A DNA stretch of 64,000 nt from Pseudomonas sp. Irchel 3E13. GTDB lineage: Bacteria; Pseudomonadota; Gammaproteobacteria; Pseudomonadales; Pseudomonadaceae. Shown piece by piece: positions 59,088-64,000 of the stretch. The stretch covers positions 1-64,000 of the forward strand of contig NZ_FYDX01000025.1 of the NCBI RefSeq assembly GCF_900187455.1, read 5' to 3'. Position 1 is the first letter of the stretch; each line of letters begins with the position of its first letter. Below the pieces are notes generated by a model that saw only the letters and a list, made by a program, of their open reading frames with translations, was not told where the DNA came from and searched no databases. A program made the position numbers and the translations under genes.

Positions 59088-59951
59088 ATGGACATCGAGC
59101 TGGCCCGAACCTTCCTCGAAATCGTGCGCAGCGGCAGCCTCGTCGCTGCCGCCGAACACCTGCACGTCACCCAGACCGCCATCAGCGCGCGAGTGCAGAA
59201 ACTCGAACAGCAACTCGACTGCCAGCTCTTCATCCGCAGCCGCAACGGCGCCAGCCTGACCAGCAATGGCGAGGCCTTCGTGCCCTATGCCAATCAACTG
59301 CTGCAAACCTGGGAATCGGCCCGCCGCGATCTGCCGCTGCCGGACGGTTGCCGCGAGGTGCTGCGCATCGGTGGGGAAGTCAGCCTGTGCAACCCGCTGG
59401 TGCTTGACTGGGTGCGGGTGCTGCACGAACAGCTACCCAGCCACGCCATCCGCAGCGAAGTCGGCGAAAGCGCCGCCCTGCTGCGCAAACTGGAGATGGG
59501 CACGCTCGACGCGGCGCTGCTCTACCAGCCGATCTACAGCCCCGGCCTGCAAGTCGAACAATTGCTGGAAGAAAAACTGATCCGCATTCAACTGCGAAGA
59601 AAGCCGGAGCCCTACGTCTACATCGACTGGGGCGATACCTTCCGCCGCCTGCATGACGAAGCCCTTCCAGAACTGACCCGCCCGGCCCTGAGCTTCAACC
59701 TCGGCCCGCTGGCCTTGCAGTTCATCCTCGAACACGGCGGCAGCGGCTATTTCCGCACGCGGGTGGTGCAGAGTTACCTGGACCGCGGGGTACTGGAACG
59801 GGTGCCGCAGGCGCCGGAATTCCCCTACCCCACCTGGCTGGTCTATCCACGGGAGCGGGATTCGCAAGCGCTGCAGCAGGCGTTCGAACTGCTGCGCCAG
59901 GTGGTGGCAGGTGATAGCGACTGGTCGCAGCGCTGGGATCCGCTGATCTGA
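59088..59951 (+). CDS. LysR-family transcriptional regulator
   Basis: The 287-residue protein has the LysR HTH at residues 1-60 (MDIELARTFLEIVRSGSLVA then AAEHLHVTQTAISARVQKLE) and a C-terminal effector domain. The HTH with TQTAISARVQKLEQQL and the short C-terminus resemble the group containing the HdfR/YifA regulators. The ATG at 59088 begins the HTH; upstream in-frame codons overlap the intergenic space and lack a ribosome site. It is downstream of and parallel to the aldehyde dehydrogenase gene, and converges on the HPP gene with 1 bp between stops. Its target is unknown. Confidence 0.88.
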   Translation: MDIELARTFLEIVRSGSLVAAAEHLHVTQTAISARVQKLEQQLDCQLFIRSRNGASLTSNGEAFVPYANQLLQTWESARRDLPLPDGCREVLRIGGEVSLCNPLVLDWVRVLHEQLPSHAIRSEVGESAALLRKLEMGTLDAALLYQPIYSPGLQVEQLLEEKLIRIQLRRKPEPYVYIDWGDTFRRLHDEALPELTRPALSFNLGPLALQFILEHGGSGYFRTRVVQSYLDRGVLERVPQAPEFPYPTWLVYPRERDSQALQQAFELLRQVVAGDSDWSQRWDPLI

Positions 59952-59952
59952 C

Positions 59953-61101
59953 TCAAGCCGCCTCGGCCAGCCGCTCCTGCGCCAGCAAATGCTGGCTCAG
60001 CGCGGCGATCAGGTCGGTCTGGGTGACCACGCCAACCACCTTGCCGTTCTCCAGCACCGGCAGGCAATGCAGTCCCTGGTCGCAGAGCAGCGGGATCAGT
60101 TCGACGGCCTGACGCTCGCTGTCCACGGTAATCACCGGCTCGCTCATGATCTGCGCCAGACGCACCGGCTTCTGCCTGCCAAACAGCGCCCGCCAACTGA
60201 AACGGGTCGCGGCCATGGCCGGCGCGACCAGATCGCTGAGGCTGATGATGCCCGCCAGTTTCCCGCTGTCATCCAGCACCGGCAGGTTTTTCAGATGATG
60301 GCTGGCGAGTTGTTTCCAGGCCTGTTCCAGCGTGGTGTCGGGCGTGGCGAACTGCACGTCGCGGGACATCACCTGCGCCGCAGTAATCCCGCCGAGACTG
60401 CGCTGCACCGCGTGGCGCTGGGTGGCGAGGATGATCCGTTCGAGGTCGTTGCGGGTCACGTCGACGAACTCGCCAATGTCTTCCAGTGCCTGGTCCAGAT
60501 CGCTCGGGCTGACCCCGACGCGCTCGCTGGCCGGCTGGTCAGCGGTGGCATGATTGGCTTTGCGCGGCGCGTTGATTTTCGGGTAGCGCACGCCGCTCAG
60601 GCGGTTGTACAGCACCGCCATCGCCAGCACGATCAGGGCATTGAGCATCACCGGCTCGATCACCTTGACGCCCATCGCCGCCAGCGACGGATCGGCTAGC
60701 GCCAGGCTCACCGCCAGCGCCGCACCCGGCGGGTGCAGGCAGCGCAGCAGACACATCAGCAGAATCACCAGCAGCAGCGCCGCGCTCGCCACCATCAGGC
60801 CCGGGCCGATCCAGTGATGCAGGCTGATCCCCACCGCCGCCGCGCAGACGTAACTGCCGAGAAACGGCCAGGGCTGCGACAGCGCGCCGGAATGCACGGC
60901 AAACAGCAACACCGTCGAGGCCGCCAATGGCGCCATCAGGTGCAGTGTCGCCGCGCTGCCGAACAGGTAGCTACAGACGCTACCCGCAACGGCCAGCGCC
61001 AGAAGCGCACCGATCGCGGCGCGGAACCATTCTTGAGGGGGAATATGCAAAGCGGCTGGAATGAAGCGATCGAACCAGTTACTGAGACCACGGCTAGACA
61101 T
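59953..61101 (-). CDS. HPP-family membrane protein with two CBS domains
   Basis: The 382-residue protein has an N-terminal HPP domain with four hydrophobic segments (residues about 20-170). The family motif is in LLRCLHPPGAALAVSLALAD. A linker leads to a CBS pair at residues about 235-375 (AAQVMSRDVQFATPDTTLEQ; IMSEPVITVDSERQAVELIP). CBS pairs sense adenosyl nucleotides. HPP-family proteins have been proposed as anion (nitrite) transporters in cyanobacteria and plastids, but that is not shown for this form. The ATG at 61101 gives MSSRGLSNWFDRFIP; longer frames have no supporting content. It stands alone. Confidence 0.88.
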   Translation of the reverse strand: MSSRGLSNWFDRFIPAALHIPPQEWFRAAIGALLALAVAGSVCSYLFGSAATLHLMAPLAASTVLLFAVHSGALSQPWPFLGSYVCAAAVGISLHHWIGPGLMVASAALLLVILLMCLLRCLHPPGAALAVSLALADPSLAAMGVKVIEPVMLNALIVLAMAVLYNRLSGVRYPKINAPRKANHATADQPASERVGVSPSDLDQALEDIGEFVDVTRNDLERIILATQRHAVQRSLGGITAAQVMSRDVQFATPDTTLEQAWKQLASHHLKNLPVLDDSGKLAGIISLSDLVAPAMAATRFSWRALFGRQKPVRLAQIMSEPVITVDSERQAVELIPLLCDQGLHCLPVLENGKVVGVVTQTDLIAALSQHLLAQERLAEAA

Positions 61102-61308
61102 GTGACGGACCAGGCACCTGTTTGAAGAAAAGAAGCCCGCCCAACAGCGGACGGACTTTGTATCGCGAGGGGGCAATACGCAAAGGGCTCCTTCCCTGGA
61201 GATGGAAAGATTGCCCGGCAGTCTGAGGAAATCTGACCGCCAGCTCAAATTCAAAAAAGTGCTGTTTCAGTGCATTTTTTTTGCAGCGTCACAAAACAGT
61301 GCGTTTTC

Positions 61309-62037
61309 TCACAGCACTTTGACCGCACGACCGATGAACTGCACCGGCCCGCTGGGCTTGCCGCTGGCCGAGCCGGTCGGGCTCTCCAGGGTCAACTCGA
61401 ATAGCTGGTTGTCCTGCAGCGGCGGCAAGGCATCCAGCGGCACTTCCACGGCCTGCCCCGGCGCGATCAGGCCCAGCGACACCGGCCCGCTCCAGCCATC
61501 AGCCTTGGTCCAGAATTCCAGCGCCTTGTCCGCGGGCACTTCGGCCATGCCCAGCGGAATCAACTGCACGGTGCGGTGATTGCTCGCCTGCACGACCCAG
61601 CCGGGCGATTTGTCCTGCGGCGCGACCAGCACCACCAGGTAGGTCGGCGTCGCTGCAGGTGGTTCGCGCACCAGCAACACCGCCAGTAACAGACTGGCCG
61701 CCAGGCCCGCCACCGACACCCAACGCCAGGGTGTCGGACGCTGCCACCAGCGTTCGGGACGAGCGGCAGACAGCGACGGCGAAAGATCGCCCACGCTGCG
61801 CTCGATGCGTTGCCACAGATACGCGGACGGTGTCTGCGCCGGCGCCTGCACCTGCAACCCCTGCAAACGGTGCTCCCAGGCATCGACCGCTTCCCGCAGC
61901 GACACATCGTGTTCAAGGCGCCGGGCGACGACCTGACGCTGGTCGAACGGCAGCGTGCCGAGGACATATTCAGCGGCCAGCGCATCACTGTCGTCGGGGC
62001 TTGTTTCGCGGCTGTCGTCGAGGTCGCCGGTCGTCAT
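61309..62037 (-). CDS. Anti-sigma factor, RskA family
   Basis: The 242-residue protein has a short cytoplasmic N-terminal anti-sigma domain (AAEYVLGTLPFDQRQVVARR and HDVSLREAVDAWEHRLQGL). One membrane helix is near residue 110-128 (WVSVAGLAASLLLAVLLVR). A periplasmic RskA-type C-terminal domain follows (YLVVLVAPQDKSPGWVVQAS; LGLIAPGQAVEVPLDALPP). It holds the ECF sigma factor at the inner membrane until a signal cleaves or releases it. Its ATG overlaps the sigma gene stop (ATGA), so the two are made together in ratio. No zinc-binding HxxxCxxC motif is visible. Confidence 0.92.
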   Translation of the reverse strand: MTTGDLDDSRETSPDDSDALAAEYVLGTLPFDQRQVVARRLEHDVSLREAVDAWEHRLQGLQVQAPAQTPSAYLWQRIERSVGDLSPSLSAARPERWWQRPTPWRWVSVAGLAASLLLAVLLVREPPAATPTYLVVLVAPQDKSPGWVVQASNHRTVQLIPLGMAEVPADKALEFWTKADGWSGPVSLGLIAPGQAVEVPLDALPPLQDNQLFELTLESPTGSASGKPSGPVQFIGRAVKVL

Positions 62038-62564
62038 CCCATGCACTCGCGCAAGGCAGCCAGGCTGCGTTTGATCCAGGCCTTCACTGTGCCCAGCGGC
62101 GTCCCGAACGTGCGGGCGATCTCGGCGTGGGAAAAGCCATCGACATACGCGTGGACCAGGCAGGCCCGGCGTACAGGTTCCAATTGCTCCAGGCAGGTGG
62201 TCATGCGCCCACTGCGCAACGGACCGTCCCCCTCGGCGGCGCTGTCGCCCGGCTCGGCCTCATCGCCCAGCGGCACATCGCGCTCCCGACGCCGCAGGAA
62301 ATCCAGCGCCAGGTGCCGGGTGATGCTGAACATCCAGCCACGGGCACTGCCACGTGCCGGATCGAAGGTGGCGGCGCGGGTCCAGATGCGGATAAAGGCG
62401 TCGTGCACCACGTCTTCGGCCAGGGCGGTGTCCTTGAGCAGGCGCCGGGCAACGCCCAACAGCCGCGCGCCCTCCTCTTCGTACAAGCGCTGCAGCGCCT
62501 GGCGGTCGCCGCGTGCGCAGGCCGCCAGGTGGGCTTCATGGTCGAACGAGGACAGGGGTAAGGT
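62034..62564 (-). CDS. ECF-type RNA polymerase sigma factor
   Basis: The 176-residue (or longer) protein has sigma region 2 (LYEEEGARLLGVARRLLKDT; EDVVHDAFIRIWTRAATFDP) and region 4 (GFSHAEIARTFGTPLGTVKA WIKRSL). A linker rich in acids and Gly lies between (LGDEAEPGDSAAEGDG). It pairs with the RskA-type anti-sigma gene, and the two resemble the SigK/RskA class. The start is uncertain: GTG at 62564 gives VTLPLSSFDHEAHL and is used here, while an upstream GTG at 62612 is also in frame and neither has a strong ribosome site. Its regulon probably includes the DUF3455 gene just upstream. Confidence 0.9.
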   Translation of the reverse strand, partial: TLPLSSFDHEAHLAACARGDRQALQRLYEEEGARLLGVARRLLKDTALAEDVVHDAFIRIWTRAATFDPARGSARGWMFSITRHLALDFLRRRERDVPLGDEAEPGDSAAEGDGPLRSGRMTTCLEQLEPVRRACLVHAYVDGFSHAEIARTFGTPLGTVKAWIKRSLAALRECMG

Positions 62565-62633
62565 CACAGGGCTTGCCGTCGACGAGTGGTTACCGCTAGC
62601 AGCGTAGACCACCGTCGAACGGGCAACCGTGGC

Positions 62634-63173
62634 TTATCGGGCGGTCCAGAAAATATAGTCCGCCTGATAATTCACCTTCTCCTGCTTGCCCTTGTCAGCC
62701 GTGGTGCAGGCGCTGCCTGGCGCCACGCCGCCCTTGAGTGCGACGCGCTGGATATAGGTCACGCCGTTCATGGCGCCGGCGCCTTCAGCCGGGTTGGCCT
62801 TGACCAGTTGGTACGGCAGGTTGCCCGGGCTGGAAGGTGCCACCGCCAACTGGGTGCCGGTGACTTTCGAGCCGTCCTTCGCCTGCCAGGTGGCGGGCGG
62901 GCCGAAGTAGTCGCCAACCGCCTTGCCGCTGCGGTCATTGAGCACGGCCTTGGGACCGACGAAGGTCCATTCGGTCTGCCCGGGCTTGTCGGCCTTGTCG
63001 CGGCATTCGTAGGTGATTTCGCCGACGCCGACGGTTTCCAGCGCGACCTTGTGGCCGTCCGGCACCTTGATGCTGTCGGGCAGCGCGCTGGTGGCATGAG
63101 CGGCGGAACCAAGCAGGAGGCTGGACGCGGCTAGAGCGGCGGCGGCCAGTGCGAAGCGGGATTGGCGGTTCAT
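62634..63173 (-). CDS. Exported DUF3455 family protein
   Basis: The 179-residue precursor has a signal peptide (MNRQSRFALAAAALAASSLL, cleavage after AHA near residue 27). The mature part matches DUF3455: LPDSIKVPDGHKVALETVGV, GEITYECRDKADKPGQTEW, YFGPPATWQAKDGSKVTGTQ and YIQRVALKGGVAPGSAC. The conserved Cys residues may form a disulfide. The family is of unknown function and is found beside ECF sigma/anti-sigma genes, as here. It may be a target or sensor of that system, possibly in stress. It is upstream of and parallel to the sigma gene. Confidence 0.88.
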   Translation of the reverse strand: MNRQSRFALAAAALAASSLLLGSAAHATSALPDSIKVPDGHKVALETVGVGEITYECRDKADKPGQTEWTFVGPKAVLNDRSGKAVGDYFGPPATWQAKDGSKVTGTQLAVAPSSPGNLPYQLVKANPAEGAGAMNGVTYIQRVALKGGVAPGSACTTADKGKQEKVNYQADYIFWTAR

Positions 63174-63263
63174 AAGGCGTGACTCCAGTCAGGATGATCG
63201 GTCAGGCAGCACGAGGCTGCTGTCTGAACTACCTGGCAGGACGCCAATTGGATGCACGCGGAT

Positions 63264-63297
63264 GAAAAAATAATCGCGGAACATGTCCGCGATTATC
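63264..63297 (-). terminator. Rho-independent terminator for the 95-residue gene
   Basis: On the minus strand ATAATCGCGGA and TCCGCGATTAT form an 11-bp stem around a 5-nt loop (63270-63296), followed by TTTTTTC. It lies 22 bp past the stop codon of the gene at 63319-63606. Confidence 0.88.
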
Positions 63298-63318
63298 CGG
63301 GTGACGCCTGGACCGTGC

Positions 63319-63606
63319 TTACAGGCCCAGTTCCTCGGGGGTCAGCATGTCCGACTCGAAGGCGATCCAGCCGTATTCCAGCTCGGCGTGGCCGTTGACG
63401 ATCTCGCCGTAGTAGGTCAGGCCGTTGTCGAGGGTCACGCAGACATGGGTGGGGTTCTCGGGAGCCGCCAGGGCGCCATTGAAATGCACCTTCTTCAGCG
63501 TTTCCGTCACCGCCTCCAGGGAGATTTGCACGCCGGCGTTCTCGACAGCCTCGACGTCATCGCGCTGTTCGGCGCTGATGGTTACGGTGGCGGTGTATTT
63601 CTTCAT
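63319..63606 (-). CDS. Small hypothetical protein (95 aa)
   Basis: The 95-residue protein starts MKKYTATVTISAEQRDDVEA and reads as a compact alpha/beta domain: a strand-rich start, an amphipathic helix (AVTETLKKVHFNGALAAPEN) and strands (HVCVTLDNGLTYYGEIVNGH). I do not recognise the family. The ATG at 63606 follows GGAGCACTTTCAGC; the open frame continues upstream through non-coding sequence. A strong terminator follows, so it is a monocistronic gene. It is probably cytoplasmic since no signal peptide is seen. Confidence 0.78.
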   Translation of the reverse strand: MKKYTATVTISAEQRDDVEAVENAGVQISLEAVTETLKKVHFNGALAAPENPTHVCVTLDNGLTYYGEIVNGHAELEYGWIAFESDMLTPEELGL

Positions 63607-63789
63607 GCTGAAAGTGCTCCGTGAGCGGAATAAACGGCCGCACAGGATAAGCCAGGATGGCCGCAAAAGCCCGTATCCCGACGTGCGGGCCGGTCCCCCG
63701 GTATCGCCAGCCATCACGAAACCGAGCACGCCGCTGCCCGCGCTGGTATCGTGCCGGGCTGAATGACTGCATGCCGTAAGGAGATGACC

Positions 63790-64000
63790 TTGAGTGCCGA
63801 AGCCAAATTGACCGGTGACCTGTTCGACGTCGACAAACGCCTGAACCTGAAGCCCGTGGTGGACTTCAACACCTACCTGAACAACGCCTTCGGCGACGGC
63901 AAATGCACCTGCGCCCGCTGCAAGGAAAGCGCGAACGACGAAAGCGCCTACGCCTTCGCCCACAGCTTCGAGTTCAACGGTATTCCGCTGCATCGGCGTT
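63790..64000 (+). CDS. Hypothetical protein with CxCxxC motif, 5' part only
   Basis: The frame runs off the window. It begins at TTG (63790-63792) with an AAGGAG ribosome site six bases ahead; an in-frame ATG at 63784 directly abuts that site and is less likely. The 70 visible residues include DLFDVDKRLNLKPVVDFNTY and GDGKCTCARCKESANDESAY. The CxCxxC cluster suggests a small zinc- or iron-binding site. I do not recognise the family, and the end is missing. Confidence 0.65.
   Translation, partial: MSAEAKLTGDLFDVDKRLNLKPVVDFNTYLNNAFGDGKCTCARCKESANDESAYAFAHSFEFNGIPLHRR

Overview
The window reads as a chromosomal segment of a fluorescent-group Pseudomonas. The evidence is the gacA-uvrC-pgsA-tRNA-Gly synteny (the gamma-proteobacterial uvrY-uvrC-pgsA-glyW block), a TTG-started GacA, high GC with C/G-ending codons, Pseudomonas-type REP/REPIN repeats, a second EF-G gene and an orphan type VI secretion vgrG island. 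The species cannot be fixed from this sequence alone.

Layout. 1-2.8 kb: the decayed start of a genomic island in tRNA-Gly(GCC). Its P4-type integrase is split by a complete IS66 element with an exact 8-bp target duplication, then cut off by an IS3-family element. 3-7.3 kb: tRNA-Gly, pgsA, uvrC, gacA, a small XRE regulator and a GNAT. 7.4-12.8 kb: a PiT phosphate transporter, a sensorless sigma-54 activator (SfnR-like) and, divergently from a -24/-12 promoter, an exported hydrolase plus an SsuD-like flavin monooxygenase. 12.9-21.8 kb: a complete homoprotocatechuate meta-cleavage cluster (hpaA / hpaG1-G2-E-D-F-X-H-I / hpaR). 22-28.4 kb: cupin, TetR, a FeaR-like AraC regulator, DUF3156, an APC amine/amino-acid permease, a thioesterase and two envelope/hypothetical genes. 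28.4-33.5 kb: a LysR-controlled cassette of two Gfo/Idh/MocA oxidoreductases, an MHS-type transporter and a type II dehydroquinase. 33.8-41.5 kb: vgrG, a DUF4123 adaptor, a VasX-like membrane effector and two paralogous immunity-type membrane proteins. 41.6-46.7 kb: fusA2, a SulP transporter and metY. 46.9-52.4 kb: a tight unit of flavin amine/amino-acid oxidase, 2-oxo-acid decarboxylase and an exported histidine-rich TPR protein. 52.6-59.9 kb: topB, a VOC protein, the two-component 4-hydroxyphenylacetate 3-hydroxylase (C1 reductase and C2 oxygenase), a phenylacetaldehyde-type dehydrogenase and a LysR regulator. 60-64 kb: an HPP-CBS membrane protein, an ECF sigma/anti-sigma pair with DUF3455, and small genes.

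How the genes may work together. Aromatic amines or amino acids could enter through the APC permease. They would be converted to aryl-acetaldehydes, possibly by the oxidase-decarboxylase unit, then oxidised by the 57.5-kb aldehyde dehydrogenase to (4-hydroxy)phenylacetate. C1/C2 would hydroxylate this to homoprotocatechuate, and the hpa cluster would degrade it to succinate semialdehyde and pyruvate. The sequence gives a clear regulatory picture at hpaG1: a TTGCAT-N17-TATAAC promoter whose spacer and downstream flank are filled by two GTTAA-N4-TTAAC-type palindromes, with a close match also in front of the MarR repressor hpaR.

Most intergenic gaps are under 300 bp and hold REPINs, terminator hairpins or regulatory sites. 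The least characterised parts are the oxidase-decarboxylase-TPR unit, the Gfo/Idh-dehydroquinase cassette and the VasX-like effector with its two putative immunity proteins.
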